A stretch of 64,000 nucleotides of DNA from Thiomicrorhabdus immobilis. GTDB taxonomy: Bacteria > Pseudomonadota > Gammaproteobacteria > Thiomicrospirales > Thiomicrospiraceae. The stretch spans positions 1,550,001 through 1,614,000 of the forward strand of contig NZ_AP024202.1 in the NCBI RefSeq assembly GCF_021654855.1, given 5' to 3'. Position 1 is the stretch's first letter, and every line of letters starts with the position of its first letter. Below the pieces are notes generated by a model. The model ran no database searches, was not told the DNA's origin, and worked only from the letters and a program-made list of their open reading frames with translations. Both the position numbers and the translations under genes were made by a program. This document shows positions 19,074-29,531 of the stretch, piece by piece.

Positions 19074-19098
19074 TGTCCAACATTTGGGGGTCACTTCA
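19074..19098 (-). repeat. IS inverted repeat (orfA end)
   Basis: Read on the minus strand it begins TGAAGTGACCCC, then CAAATGTTGGACA. Partner of 17675-17699. Confidence 0.85.
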
Positions 19099-19105
19099 AA
19101 ACACC

Positions 19106-19125
19106 AAATTTCAGACATAAAAAAA
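19106..19125. repeat. 20-bp direct repeat, copy B, at the soxB terminator
   Basis: Identical to 4184-4203 and, like it, merges into the A-run of a terminator stem. Confidence 0.7.
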
Positions 19126-19145
19126 CCGGCATATAGCCGGCTTTT
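19119..19145 (-). terminator. Rho-independent terminator after soxB
   Basis: On the minus strand a CCGGC-TATAT-GCCGG stem-loop is followed by seven T residues, about 27 nt past the soxB stop. Confidence 0.85.
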
Positions 19146-19171
19146 TATTGCGTGTTAAACAACTTAAAGAA

Positions 19172-21085
19172 TTAAGCCATTTCACCTGGGTATGCTTCGA
19201 TACCTGGATTGTTTTTAACACCCTTAAGCTTAGGATGGTTAACTTTCTTAAGCTTAGTCGAACCTTTATGGTTACGTAGGTAATCAGCTGCAACATCCCA
19301 CATTAGGCGACCTTGACCAACTGCTTCAACCTGCGCCCAACCAGCAACAGTGTATGTTTTGTTCGCTTCTAAAGGAGTTCCATCATCTAGACGCATTTCA
19401 GAGATACGGCTACCGAACTTACCGTTTGGCTCACAAGTATAGTCCATACCACCTAGACGAACCATATCACCACCTGACTGTAGGTATGGGTCTTTTTGGA
19501 ATAGGTTCTCACAGATACCTTCAAGGATATCCTTCATTTGCGCACCAGTCACTTCTGATTTGTAAGTCTCACCATAAGTCATAGATGTTTCATCCATAAC
19601 ACGTTCCATAGTGATCATTTCGCCAGCTAGTACAGAAGTACCCCAACGAACACCTGCAGACATAGCGATTTGAGTATCGTGCTCTTCACGTAGAGAGTTT
19701 ACGATGATCTGATCCCAAGTCCCCATGAAGTTACCACGACGATATAGAGTATCTTCTGCCACAGCTAGTTCTTCACCAAGAATCTCACCATAAGTTTTAC
19801 CTAGACGGTCTTTGTTTACAGCGCGATCTGGGTTACGTGATTCAACGATGTTTTCATCATACTTTTTAGTGTACAAATGATCGATGAAAGTTTGTACTTC
19901 AGCATCTGCAGCAAGAACATTAGAGAATACAGGAAGTAATTTGTAGTCAACACCACGTAATTTACCATTCTGGATATCTAAATCCATGCAACCTACGAAC
20001 TTACCGTTAGAACCCGCGTTAGTTACGTGACATACACCACCTTCTGGAGTCTTAACAGGAGTTGTCTTAGGAATACCATCGTGTGTGTGACCACCAAAGA
20101 TAGCGTCGATACCGCTAACACGTGATGCCATCTTGATATCAACATCCATACCGTTGTGAGAAATCATAACGATAGCCGCTACTTTTTCTTTTTCACGGAT
20201 CTTGTCAACTAGCTCTTGTAAAGCATCTTCACGAAGACCGAAAGACCAATCTGGGAAGTTTGACTGAGGGTTAGCGTTAGCAGTACGAGGGAACGCTTGA
20301 CCAACAACCGCAATACGCTCACCGTTTACAATTTTAATAGTATAAGGCTTGAATGCACGAGCTTCGTCTTCATCATAAAGACCAACACCATTGTGTGCCG
20401 CTACCATTTCACGGTAATCATCACCGAATAAAGAATCTTCTTTGATACGTACGTTTTGCGCTAAGAACTCACCTTTGAATGCGTTAAGGTTTTTAAGAAC
20501 CTCTGCTTCACCGTATGTGAATTCCCAGTGACCAGTCATAATGTCCACACCTAAAAGGTTAGAGGCTTCAACCATGTCCATACCACGTGTGAATAACGCA
20601 GTACCTGAACCGTGCCATAAATCACCACCATCCATAGTTAAAGTGTTATCACGTCCACCAGCTTGTTCACGTAACTTATCTAATAAAGTCTTAACGTGGG
20701 CAAAACCACCAACTTTACCATACTGCTCAGAAGCATCTTGGAAGTTCATGTAAGTGAAAGCATGCGCTAAAGGCGTATTTTCCTTAACACCGATCTCTTT
20801 TAATAATTTTGTACCAACAACGTGTGGTAATTTACCAAAAGCAGGACCAGTTCCTAAGTTAACGTTAGGCTCACGGAAATAAATTGGCTTTAACTGAGCA
20901 TGTGTATCAGTAATGTGTAATAGACGAACCTTACCTTTCATAGGCTGGTTATAAATCTCATCTGATGCCTTCAGAGCAGCAGCTTTATCAGCTCCACCAG
21001 ACATTGCACTAGCTGTACCAGGTAACATCCCTGCTGCTGCAGCCATTGACATTACATGAAGAAATTCGCGGCGATTTAAAGACAT
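19172..21085 (-). CDS. soxB: Thiosulfohydrolase SoxB
   Basis: Periplasmic dimanganese enzyme of the Sox thiosulfate-oxidation pathway that releases sulfate from the SoxYZ-bound sulfonate. It is 637 aa from the ATG at 21085 (GGAGAG upstream). The N-terminus has a twin-arginine signal (NRREFLHVMSM) and an Ala-rich hydrophobic segment, so it is exported folded. Metallophosphatase motifs are HITDTHAQL, MDGGDLWHGSG and FGGHTHDG, followed by a 5'-nucleotidase C-terminal domain. No soxXYZA or soxCD genes are adjacent, fitting the scattered sox genes of Thiomicrospira-type bacteria. It ends at its own terminator. Confidence 0.96.
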   Translation of the reverse strand: MSLNRREFLHVMSMAAAAGMLPGTASAMSGGADKAAALKASDEIYNQPMKGKVRLLHITDTHAQLKPIYFREPNVNLGTGPAFGKLPHVVGTKLLKEIGVKENTPLAHAFTYMNFQDASEQYGKVGGFAHVKTLLDKLREQAGGRDNTLTMDGGDLWHGSGTALFTRGMDMVEASNLLGVDIMTGHWEFTYGEAEVLKNLNAFKGEFLAQNVRIKEDSLFGDDYREMVAAHNGVGLYDEDEARAFKPYTIKIVNGERIAVVGQAFPRTANANPQSNFPDWSFGLREDALQELVDKIREKEKVAAIVMISHNGMDVDIKMASRVSGIDAIFGGHTHDGIPKTTPVKTPEGGVCHVTNAGSNGKFVGCMDLDIQNGKLRGVDYKLLPVFSNVLAADAEVQTFIDHLYTKKYDENIVESRNPDRAVNKDRLGKTYGEILGEELAVAEDTLYRRGNFMGTWDQIIVNSLREEHDTQIAMSAGVRWGTSVLAGEMITMERVMDETSMTYGETYKSEVTGAQMKDILEGICENLFQKDPYLQSGGDMVRLGGMDYTCEPNGKFGSRISEMRLDDGTPLEANKTYTVAGWAQVEAVGQGRLMWDVAADYLRNHKGSTKLKKVNHPKLKGVKNNPGIEAYPGEMA

Positions 21086-21282
21086 AGGTCTCTCCGTTTT
21101 TATGAAAAATACGCCCTTTTTCAAGGGCATTAAAATTTTAGTCAGACAAATTTAAGGGCAAGCCCATATAAAGTCAAATAAATGTAAGTTATCCGCTATT
21201 AGAAAATTCTTATTAGCATTTACTAATAAAGTAACTTTTGAAAATTTTCTTTAAATTCTAGAACTTAAAGAATATACGCTAT

Positions 21283-24200
21283 TTATCCTACCCACTTACG
21301 TGCATTTCTGAATAGACGCATCCAAGGTGCATCTTCCAACCAGTCATCAGGATGCCATGAGTTTTGTACGGTTCTAAATACACGCTCCGGGTGTGGCATC
21401 ATGATCGTCACACGCCCATCAGGCGTGGTCAAACCAGTCATACCAGCTTCTGAACCGTTAGGGTTAAATGGATAAGCTTCCGTCGGCTGACCGATGGCAT
21501 CAACATAACGCAGACCAACCAAACCATCCACATCACTTGCAGAACCCGAACCAAAGTCCATTCGCCCCTCTCCATGAGCAACCGCTACCGGAATTCGAGT
21601 CCCTTCCATGCCTTTCAAAAGGATAGAAGGAGATTCTTGAATTTCAACTTGTGAGAAACGGGCTTCAAACTGCTCAGATTCATTACGAACGAATGCAGGC
21701 CAACTTTCAGCTCCAGGAATGATGTCTTTTAGATTCGAAAGCATCTGACAACCGTTACAAACCCCTAAAGTGAAGGTATCGTCGCGATTAAAGAACGCTT
21801 CAAATTCCGCGCGAGCTGTTTCATTGAATAGGATTGAGTTTGCCCAACCTCTACCCGCACCCAACACATCTCCATAAGAGAATCCACCGCAAGCGACCAG
21901 CCCTTTATAGTCTGCAAACTTGACTTCACCCGATAGGACATCCGTCATATGTACATCGATGGCATCAAAACCGGCTTTAGTGAATGCCGCTGCCATCTCT
22001 TGCTGCCCGTTTACACCCTGTTCACGCAGGATAGCGACCATTGGTCTTGGCTTACCGGCAAATTCAGCGGTAATATCCTCGTTAATATCAAAGGTGACGA
22101 CTGGTGAAATCTCGGTGTTTTCACAATTCTGAATCGCATCAAACTCTTGTTTCGCACAGTTCTCATTATCACGCAAAGCCTGCATACGATAAGAGGTTTC
22201 CGACCACCAGGCCTGGAGCTTTTTACGTGGCATATCAAGCATGATTTTACCATGCGCAGCAATCTGAACTTGATCATCCGTAGAGGTTGAACCGATCCAG
22301 TGTGACATTGAAGATAACGCATATTTATTCAGGATTGCTTCAACCGCTGATTTATCAACACTCTTAACCTGAATTGCAACCCCGACCTCTTCAGCGCATA
22401 ATGCAGCAATGGCTTCAGAACCAAGAGCGCTAACATCAACGTTCAAACCACAATGACCTGCGAACGCCATCTCTAATAACGTGACCAATAAACCACCATC
22501 AGCACGGTCATGATAAGCCAGCATTAAGCCATCTTCCAACATATCTTGTGTGGCATTGAATAGGTTCAACAAATCTTCTGAGTTATCTAAATCTGCAGCA
22601 ACATCACCAATCTGGTTGTAAACCTGCGCTAAACAGCTTGCTCCAACACGATTCTGTCCTTTACCTAAATCGATAACCAATAATTCAGTTTCACCCAAAT
22701 CGGTACGTAATTGCGGCGTTACCGTTTTACGCACATCTTGCACAGGTGCAAAAGTCGTGATGTTCAAAGATACCGGAGAGATAACCGCTTTGGATTCATC
22801 CCCCTCTTGCCAAACGGTTTTCATCGACATCGAGTCTTTACCGACCGGAACTGCAATCCCCAACTCTGGACACAATTCCAAACCTACCGCTTCAACCGCA
22901 TCATAAAGCGCGGAATCCTCACCAGGGTGACCCGCTGCAGCCATCCAGTTAGCAGAGATTTTAATATCACTCATTTTTTCAATTTTCGCACAAGCGATAT
23001 TGGTAATCGCTTCGGCAATCGAAAGGCGTGCAGAAGCCTTAGGGTTAATCAATGCAACAGGAGGACGCTCACCCGAAGCCATAGCTTCACCAGTATAACC
23101 ATTATAATCCGCACAAGTTACCGCAGCATCGGCCACCGGAACCTGCCAAGGACCGACCATTTGATCTCGCGTTACCATACCCGTAATACTTCTATCACCA
23201 ATGGTGATTAGGAAGTTTTTGCTGGCGACCGTCGGTAACTTTAACAAACGCTCGGTCACATCATTAAAATCTAAATTGGCGGTTTCAAAACCTGCTTGAG
23301 GAATATTACGGGTTTCCGCCGTTCTATGCATTTTAGGTGGTTTACCTAACAACACATTCAAAGGCATATCAACCGGATTATTATCAAATACGGTATCATT
23401 TACGATCAACTCTTGTTCCTTAGTCGCTTCACCAACAATCGCGTACAAACAACGCTCACGTTTACAAATCGCTTCAAACTGTTCGATTTTATCCGCATGA
23501 ACCGCAATGACATAACGCTCTTGAGATTCGTTGCTCCAAATTTCCATTGGTGACATACCAGGTTCGTCATTTGGTACCGAACGCAAATCAATTTTTCCAC
23601 CTTTACCCGCGTCATTAACCAACTCAGGGAAAGCATTGGAAATACCACCCGCTCCTACATCATGAATCGATGCGATTGGCGTGTCCTCTCCTAAATAAGT
23701 ACAACGGTCGATAACCTCTTGGGCGCGACGCTCCATTTCTGGGTTCTCACGCTGAACCGAAGCGAAATCCAAAGCCTCAGAACCTGCTCCGGTATCGACA
23801 GAAGAAGCCGCACCACCACCAAGACCGATCAACATCGCTGGCCCACCCAGGATAACCAGTTTTGCACCGACAGGGATATCGCCTTTTTGTACATGCTCTT
23901 CACGGATACTACCTAAACCACCTGCAAGCATAATCGGCTTGTGGTATCCGCGAATTTCTTCACCTTCATGGGTAACATAGGCATTTTCATAAGTACGGAA
24001 ATAACCGTTAATTGCCGGACGACCAAACTCATTGTTAAATCCAGCAGCACCCAACGGCCCTTCAATCATAATCTCAAATGGCGTTACGATTCGGGCAGGC
24101 TTACCATAATCACGCTCCCAAGGCTGCTTAAAGCCAGGAATATTCAAGTTAGACACGGTGAATCCGGTTAAACCAACCTTAGGTTTGGAGCCTTTACCCG

Positions 24201-25152
24201 TTGCACCTTCATCACGGATTTCACCACCAGAACCGGTTGCCGCACCTGGCCAAGGTGAAATAGCGGTTGGGTGGTTATGGGTTTCCACCTTAATCTGGAA
24301 ATGAACATTTTCTTCATTAAATTCATATTGGCGGGTTTGCGGATTCGGGAAGAAACGTGATGCCGGATAGCCTTTAATGACCGCGGCATTATCACTATAG
24401 GCCGACAAAACCCCTTCCGGACTCTTCTGATAGGTATTGCGAATCATACCGAACAATGAATTCGGCTTATCTTCACCATCAATAGTCCAATCGGCATTGA
24501 AGATTTTATGACGACAATGCTCTGAGTTTGCCTGTGCAAACATCATTAATTCAGCATCCACAGGGTTTCGATTCAACCCTGTAAAAGCGTTGATCAAGTA
24601 ATCGATTTCATCATCACTTAAGGCCAACCCCATTTCGGCATTAGCATCAACCAAAGCCTGGCGACCACCACCCAAAATATCGACCGTTGAATAAGGTTTT
24701 GGCGATTGATGAGAGAACAAACCTTCAAGGGTTTCAAAATCGTAGGAAACCTGTTCAACCATTCGGTCATGCACAACCGCAAGCATAGCGGCTTTATCGT
24801 CAGCATTGACACCCTCAAAGGTATAGACTACGCCGCGTTCAATTCTGTGCACACGTCCAATACCGCAAGTATGGGTGATATCGGTCGCTTTTGAAGACCA
24901 AGGAGAAATCGTACCCAAACGCGGGGTCACAATACAGCTGTCGGCTGAAAGAGCTGAACTTTTATCTTCTTCAGAATTATTTAACAGCACCTTCAAGTGC
25001 GCTAATTCAGTACTGGTTAACTCTCCCTCCAAATCTACAAAGTAGACATATTGAGATTGAACATTTTGAATAGTTCCAACTTCTTTTAACTTAGTTAAAA
25101 GTTGATTTAAACGATAAGCTGAATGAGCTGGATTTCCCCAGATAACTTGCAT
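21283..25152 (-). CDS. purL: Phosphoribosylformylglycinamidine synthase
   Basis: ATP- and glutamine-dependent fourth step of purine synthesis. It is 1,289 aa, the large single-chain form found in gammaproteobacteria. The N-terminal PurS-like region, the central tandem AIRS domains ([49 protein letters not shown], later [19 protein letters not shown]) and a C-terminal class I glutaminase ([13 protein letters not shown] nucleophile Cys, [10 protein letters not shown]) are all present. A palindrome copy at 22207-22216 encodes LQAWW. It follows the bamC terminator, so it probably has its own promoter in 25153-25200. Confidence 0.98.
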   Translation of the reverse strand: MQVIWGNPAHSAYRLNQLLTKLKEVGTIQNVQSQYVYFVDLEGELTSTELAHLKVLLNNSEEDKSSALSADSCIVTPRLGTISPWSSKATDITHTCGIGRVHRIERGVVYTFEGVNADDKAAMLAVVHDRMVEQVSYDFETLEGLFSHQSPKPYSTVDILGGGRQALVDANAEMGLALSDDEIDYLINAFTGLNRNPVDAELMMFAQANSEHCRHKIFNADWTIDGEDKPNSLFGMIRNTYQKSPEGVLSAYSDNAAVIKGYPASRFFPNPQTRQYEFNEENVHFQIKVETHNHPTAISPWPGAATGSGGEIRDEGATGKGSKPKVGLTGFTVSNLNIPGFKQPWERDYGKPARIVTPFEIMIEGPLGAAGFNNEFGRPAINGYFRTYENAYVTHEGEEIRGYHKPIMLAGGLGSIREEHVQKGDIPVGAKLVILGGPAMLIGLGGGAASSVDTGAGSEALDFASVQRENPEMERRAQEVIDRCTYLGEDTPIASIHDVGAGGISNAFPELVNDAGKGGKIDLRSVPNDEPGMSPMEIWSNESQERYVIAVHADKIEQFEAICKRERCLYAIVGEATKEQELIVNDTVFDNNPVDMPLNVLLGKPPKMHRTAETRNIPQAGFETANLDFNDVTERLLKLPTVASKNFLITIGDRSITGMVTRDQMVGPWQVPVADAAVTCADYNGYTGEAMASGERPPVALINPKASARLSIAEAITNIACAKIEKMSDIKISANWMAAAGHPGEDSALYDAVEAVGLELCPELGIAVPVGKDSMSMKTVWQEGDESKAVISPVSLNITTFAPVQDVRKTVTPQLRTDLGETELLVIDLGKGQNRVGASCLAQVYNQIGDVAADLDNSEDLLNLFNATQDMLEDGLMLAYHDRADGGLLVTLLEMAFAGHCGLNVDVSALGSEAIAALCAEEVGVAIQVKSVDKSAVEAILNKYALSSMSHWIGSTSTDDQVQIAAHGKIMLDMPRKKLQAWWSETSYRMQALRDNENCAKQEFDAIQNCENTEISPVVTFDINEDITAEFAGKPRPMVAILREQGVNGQQEMAAAFTKAGFDAIDVHMTDVLSGEVKFADYKGLVACGGFSYGDVLGAGRGWANSILFNETARAEFEAFFNRDDTFTLGVCNGCQMLSNLKDIIPGAESWPAFVRNESEQFEARFSQVEIQESPSILLKGMEGTRIPVAVAHGEGRMDFGSGSASDVDGLVGLRYVDAIGQPTEAYPFNPNGSEAGMTGLTTPDGRVTIMMPHPERVFRTVQNSWHPDDWLEDAPWMRLFRNARKWVG
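22207..22216. repeat. Iterated palindrome core CCAGGCCTGG (in purL)
   Basis: Ten-base core intact; the flank is A...A rather than A...T. Read as Q-A-W on the purL strand. Confidence 0.75.
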
Positions 25153-25197
25153 ACTTTTGACCCTTACTGCAGAGACCTAAAATTTATTAAGACTCAT

Positions 25198-25226
25198 AAA
25201 AAACAAAGCCCTCTTGAAATGAGGGC
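25198..25226 (-). terminator. Rho-independent terminator after dapA-bamC
   Basis: On the minus strand a GCCCTC-ATTTCAA-GAGGGC stem-loop is followed by TTTG and six T residues. Confidence 0.8.
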
Positions 25227-25240
25227 AAAATAATATGTGA

Positions 25241-26362
25241 TTATTGTGTTAACAATCCAAGACTTTCAAAAACATAACGTCTCTGCTTCTCATTAAGTGG
25301 AGAAGAGCCTTCTGGAGCAGAAACGGTAAGAATAACCTTTTCAGTCTCTTTTTCGGATTGGGTTAACTTCAATTTAAGCAGATCCGGCAAGGCTTTTTTA
25401 CCTGAATCACGCCAAAACGCTAAACTTGAAAGGAAAGAATCATCTTCTTTAACTGATTTAGGAACTTGAACCCATAGTTCATTATGTGAAGCCTTGACCT
25501 TGTCAATTGACCAACTTGCACGATAAATCATCGCTTGCAAATAACTCCAACTCTTATCCATACTGGCTCTGAAAGCTAAACCTTCTAACTCTTCACCTTC
25601 AACCACTTCAACCATTTGTTCTGTTACTTTTAATTGGGCGAGTGCTTTTTCGCTACTAGATCCAAAGAACACCATGGCTTGATACAACGCTTGAGCTTCC
25701 ATAACCGGATTATAAGGCTTGATACGCCATTGACGATTTATCTCACGTGCTTCATTGGCATCCGGCGAATAAAGTTCACTATGATTGATATACACTCTAA
25801 CAACACCTGATGCTGGATCAGTTTCAACACGCGCCGTGTATTTATCATAGACACCATCGGCCAACTCTGGACGCCAGCTATTCAACAGTTTGGTGATTGG
25901 ACCAACGTCATCCAACGGTACCAATTCGGTACGCGCTTGATAATCGGTTTTCATCACACCAATATCTTTACGCTCCTCAGCTATAGCGAAACCTGTAGAG
26001 ATGAAAAAACGTTTTAAACTTGACCAAACTTGCTCGCTATTAGTTGACTCTATCTCCATCCAACGCTCAGACAAGTTGTTTTTAATTGCCAGCCCTTTAG
26101 CCTTGAAATTCGGAATATAGTCATAGGTATCTTGTTCTGCCAATGCATCTTGCTCTGCTTTTTTCAAAGCTAAAGACATCTCCGTTTGTGGCTTAGCGGG
26201 GTTAAATAAATTTGGTGGCATCTCGAGTGTTTTCACCAACTTACCTTCACTATCACGATAACTTCCATCCGAACCAAACATATTTGAAATTGTTGAACAG
26301 CCACTTAAACTCAAAGTCGCTAAAGATGTAGTTAACACAAACGTTTTTGCATAAAGACGCAT
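25241..26362 (-). CDS. bamC: Outer membrane assembly lipoprotein BamC
   Basis: Lipoprotein subunit of the BAM complex that folds outer-membrane barrels. It is 373 aa from the ATG at 26362. The signal peptide ends in a lipobox (LSLSGCS), followed by the BamC-type N-terminal segment with DSEGKLVKTLEMPPNLFNP and two helix-grip domains. dapA lies 59 nt upstream, as in E. coli and most gammaproteobacteria, which supports the call more than sequence identity alone. A terminator closes the pair. Confidence 0.9.
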   Translation of the reverse strand: MRLYAKTFVLTTSLATLSLSGCSTISNMFGSDGSYRDSEGKLVKTLEMPPNLFNPAKPQTEMSLALKKAEQDALAEQDTYDYIPNFKAKGLAIKNNLSERWMEIESTNSEQVWSSLKRFFISTGFAIAEERKDIGVMKTDYQARTELVPLDDVGPITKLLNSWRPELADGVYDKYTARVETDPASGVVRVYINHSELYSPDANEAREINRQWRIKPYNPVMEAQALYQAMVFFGSSSEKALAQLKVTEQMVEVVEGEELEGLAFRASMDKSWSYLQAMIYRASWSIDKVKASHNELWVQVPKSVKEDDSFLSSLAFWRDSGKKALPDLLKLKLTQSEKETEKVILTVSAPEGSSPLNEKQRRYVFESLGLLTQ

Positions 26363-26421
26363 AAAACTTTTACCTTTAATTGGAGACATTATTTTTTTAT
26401 CTCGATAATATGAAACATGAA

Positions 26422-27303
26422 TTATTTTAGTGTGACGCCAGCCTCTAAAAGAGCTTTACGCACAACCGGCTGACAAGCAGGAGATAATGGAGTAAGAGGT
26501 AAACGAAGAGCCCCGCCCATCAATCCCATCTCAGCGACAGCCCACTTCACAGGAATTGGATTAGATTCAATAAAGATATCTCTATGAATGGCTTGTAAAG
26601 GTGCATCTAGTTCTCGCGCCTTCTGTTCATCACCTGCCAATGCCGCTGCATACACATCATGCAACTGTTTAGGCACGACGTTAGCGGTTACCGAAATCCC
26701 CCCATGACCACCAGCTAAAATAAAATCTACCGCAGTAGCATCATCGCCAGTGTACAAATCAAAATCATCCGGTACACCCGCTTTAATTGTCGCTACACGA
26801 CTGATATCTCCAGTCGCTTCTTTGATACCAATAATATTTTTCACCTTAGCCAAACGAATCACCGTTTCTGGCAACAAGTCACACGCGGTACGACCAGGAA
26901 CGTTATACAAAATCTGCGGGATATCGACTGTTTCAGCAATTTTCTTATAATGTTGATATAAGCCTTCTTGAGTTGGCTTATTGTAATAAGGCGTGACTAG
27001 CAGGCAAGCATCCGCTCCAGCCTCTTTAGCACATTGAGTCAAAGCGATTGCTTCACTTGTTGAGTTTGCACCGGTTCCGGCAATTACTGGAATACGGCCA
27101 TTGACCTTTTCAACAACGAAACGAACTACTTCACAATGCTCATCAAAATCCAATGTTGCTGATTCACCGGTTGTACCCATTGCGACAATGGCATCGGTTT
27201 CTTCAGCTATATGAAATTCCACCAATTTCTGCAAGGCGTCAAAATCTACAGATTCATCTTCTAACATAGGTGTGACTAATGCCACCATACTGCCTCTAAA
27301 CAC
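26422..27303 (-). CDS. dapA: 4-hydroxy-tetrahydrodipicolinate synthase
   Basis: Condenses pyruvate and aspartate semialdehyde, committing to lysine and diaminopimelate. Start set at GTG 27303, with GGAG nine bases upstream, giving MFRGSMVALVTPM, the usual DapA opening. An upstream TTG would add five residues but touches the ribosome-binding site. 293 aa. Motifs: AMGTTGESATLD, VTPYYNKPTQEGLYQHY, the Schiff-base lysine in IGIKEATGD, and GGHGGISVTAN. Leads the dapA-bamC unit. Confidence 0.96.
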   Translation of the reverse strand: MFRGSMVALVTPMLEDESVDFDALQKLVEFHIAEETDAIVAMGTTGESATLDFDEHCEVVRFVVEKVNGRIPVIAGTGANSTSEAIALTQCAKEAGADACLLVTPYYNKPTQEGLYQHYKKIAETVDIPQILYNVPGRTACDLLPETVIRLAKVKNIIGIKEATGDISRVATIKAGVPDDFDLYTGDDATAVDFILAGGHGGISVTANVVPKQLHDVYAAALAGDEQKARELDAPLQAIHRDIFIESNPIPVKWAVAEMGLMGGALRLPLTPLSPACQPVVRKALLEAGVTLK

Positions 27304-27517
27304 GGTGAAGTTCTCCAATCATTTTACAGTAATATAAAAAGTGTAATATTAACCTTTCCACCCTGACACTTCAACCAAATAATAGCCTTATTCAATTCCT
27401 CTTTAAAGCCCTTCTCCAGCTTTCAGCTTTGTTACAAAATTTTCATATTATTTGCGGTTGCTTAGGTTCGTAAAAGTCGGCATACTTAAAGCGTATATTT
27501 AGAACTAGGATATTTTA

Positions 27518-27991
27518 ATGAGCATAAAAATTGGTGAAAAACTCCCTCCTTTCTCTGTAGTAGCAACATCAAATAAAACCCTTACCGAAAACGACCTGTT
27601 AAACCATTACACCGTCATCTATTTCTACCCAAAAGACAGCACACCTGGATGCACTACCGAAGGGTTAGACTTTACCGCCCTATCACCGGAATTCACTAAA
27701 TTAAATACACAAATCTACGGCGCATCACTTGACTCAATGAAGCGTCATGACAACTTTATCGCCAAACAAAACTTTAGCTTTGATTTGATCTCAGATCCAG
27801 AAGGTGAGTTTTGCGACCTGTTTGGTGTTTACCAGATGAAAAAGAATTTCGGTAAAGAATATATGGGTATCGTTCGTAGCACCTTTATTTTTAACGAATC
27901 AGGAGAACTTATCAAAGAGTGGCGCAACGTCAAAGTGAAAGGCCACGCACAAGAAGTACTGGACACTATCAATAGCTTACAAAACAATTAA
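27518..27991 (+). CDS. bcp: Peroxiredoxin, Bcp/PrxQ type
   Basis: Thiol peroxidase that reduces hydrogen peroxide and organic peroxides. 157 aa with the peroxidatic Cys in YPKDSTPGCTTEGLDF (about residue 48). The resolving Cys five residues later found in some PrxQ proteins is absent (CTTEG), so it would be a 1-Cys type or resolved elsewhere; a Cys occurs at EFCDLFG. AGGAT precedes the ATG. The PIN-PhoH gene follows closely and may be cotranscribed. Confidence 0.93.
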   Translation: MSIKIGEKLPPFSVVATSNKTLTENDLLNHYTVIYFYPKDSTPGCTTEGLDFTALSPEFTKLNTQIYGASLDSMKRHDNFIAKQNFSFDLISDPEGEFCDLFGVYQMKKNFGKEYMGIVRSTFIFNESGELIKEWRNVKVKGHAQEVLDTINSLQNN

Positions 27992-28013
27992 CTAAAGCTT
28001 GCAAGGATCTCTG

Positions 28014-29420
28014 ATGACGAATGAATCTAAAAGACTATTTATTCTCGATACCAATGTGCTGATGCATGATCCGATGGCACTCTTCAACTTTGAAGAGCAT
28101 GACATCTTTTTGTCGATGACGGTTCTTGAAGAACTGGATGCGGGCAAAAAAGGCATGTCCGAAGTGTCACGAAATGTGCGTGAAACAAACCGCTTAATTG
28201 ACCAAATCATTAGTGATGCAAGCTTTGAAGAGATTAAGGCCGGCCTATCCTTAGAGCGCATCCACCCTAACCCTAGCCAAGACACCCTTCATCTTGGAAA
28301 ACTGTTTTTTGAAACTGAACCTCTGGCGGTTGACCTACCGGACTACCTACCAAGCCACAAAGCGGACAACCATATCCTGCAAACAGGTCTTGCTTTAAAA
28401 GAGAAATACAGCAATCGCAATGTCACCTTGGTAACCAAAGACATCAACATGCGAATCAAGTCTTCCGCAGTAGGCTTGCATTCTGAAGACTATTTTAATG
28501 ACCGCGTTTTAGAAGATGCTGATCTACTTTATACCGGCTGGGAGCATCTAGAAGATAATTTCTTCGAAACTCATGGTAAAAACATGAAATCCTGGCAGGA
28601 AGGCAGTCGCACATTTTATGAACTCGAGATTGATAGCAAATGCAGATGGTTTCCAAACCAAGGACTTATCAGTCAAAACGATGCCGGTTTTAACGCCATT
28701 GTCAGAAAAATCGGACACGGTAAAGCCACTTTGGAATACATGGAAGATTTTGAGAACCCTCACCACTCCATCTGGGGAATTAACGCAAGGAATACAGAAC
28801 AAAACATTGCCCTCAACTACCTAATGGATCCAGAGATTGATTTTGTATCTTTACTCGGAACCGCAGGTACCGGTAAAACATTACTTACCCTAGCCGCAGC
28901 TCTCGAACAAACCTTAGATCAAAACATCTATAACGAAATCATCATGACTCGTGCCACCATACCAGTAGGTGAAGACATAGGCTTCTTACCTGGGACTGAA
29001 GAAGAAAAAATGACCCCTTGGATGGGTGCGTTAATGGATAATTTGGAAGTCTTAACGGATTCTGATGGTTATACCGACTGGGAAAAGGAGAGTACTCAAC
29101 AACTTCTCAGCAAACGTATCAAAATAAAATCCATGAACTTCATGCGTGGACGAACGTTCCAGAAAAAATTCATCATCTTAGATGAAGCACAGAACCTAAC
29201 CCCGAAACAGATGAAAACGTTGATTACTCGTGCCGGGGAAGGAACCAAAGTGGTTTGCCTGGGTAACATTGGTCAGATTGACTCACCTTACCTTACAGAA
29301 ACCACAACGGGACTGACCTATGTGGTAGACCGCTTCAAACAATGGGAACATAGCGCCCACATCACACTTCAACAAGGTGAAAGATCAAGGCTTGCTGAGT
29401 TTGCTTCTGACAACCTTTAA
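28014..29420 (+). CDS. PIN domain - PhoH-like ATPase fusion protein
   Basis: 468 aa. The N-terminal PIN ribonuclease domain (RLFILDTNVLMHDP with acidic residues, VLEELDAGKKG, LVTKDINMRIKS) is joined to a C-terminal PhoH ATPase domain with Walker A LLGTAGTGKTLLTL (about residue 280) and Walker B FIILDEAQNLTPKQMKT. Proteins of this build (PhoH2/YlaK group) are RNA helicase-ribonucleases in tested cases. ATG 28014 has AAGGAT upstream; an earlier TTG at 27999 is less likely. It is 22 nt after bcp and ends at a terminator. Confidence 0.92.
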   Translation: MTNESKRLFILDTNVLMHDPMALFNFEEHDIFLSMTVLEELDAGKKGMSEVSRNVRETNRLIDQIISDASFEEIKAGLSLERIHPNPSQDTLHLGKLFFETEPLAVDLPDYLPSHKADNHILQTGLALKEKYSNRNVTLVTKDINMRIKSSAVGLHSEDYFNDRVLEDADLLYTGWEHLEDNFFETHGKNMKSWQEGSRTFYELEIDSKCRWFPNQGLISQNDAGFNAIVRKIGHGKATLEYMEDFENPHHSIWGINARNTEQNIALNYLMDPEIDFVSLLGTAGTGKTLLTLAAALEQTLDQNIYNEIIMTRATIPVGEDIGFLPGTEEEKMTPWMGALMDNLEVLTDSDGYTDWEKESTQQLLSKRIKIKSMNFMRGRTFQKKFIILDEAQNLTPKQMKTLITRAGEGTKVVCLGNIGQIDSPYLTETTTGLTYVVDRFKQWEHSAHITLQQGERSRLAEFASDNL

Positions 29421-29446
29421 ACCTATCTTGTAAAACCATCAAAAAC

Positions 29447-29471
29447 AAAAAAGGCCCTTTCGGGCCTTTTT
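29447..29471 (+). terminator. Rho-independent terminator after the PIN-PhoH gene
   Basis: AAGGCCC-TTTC-GGGCCTT stem with A-run before and T-run after. It could also serve the convergent LysR gene. Confidence 0.87.
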
Positions 29472-29531
29472 CATATCTTTGACAACAACCGCTATTCACA
29501 AACCGTTATCACCAACTCATATCAAAATCTA

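Larger units (their letters stand above)
17675..19098 (-). mobile_element. Complete IS3-family (IS150-like) insertion sequence
   Basis: 1,424 bp bounded by imperfect inverted repeats that start TGAAGTGACCCC at both ends and continue through GTTGGACA. It carries orfA and orfB on the minus strand in the usual IS3 arrangement, with the DDE triad intact. The three bases outside each end are AAA, consistent with a 3-bp target duplication, though AAA is weak evidence in AT-rich DNA. Both reading frames are open, so it looks recent and potentially active. It sits between the lipoprotein gene and the soxB terminator without breaking a gene. Confidence 0.93.

Noticed and set aside
21210-21229. TTATTAG / CTAATAA hairpin between purL and soxB
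   Set aside because: AT-only style stem with no T-run; too weak to call a purL terminator.
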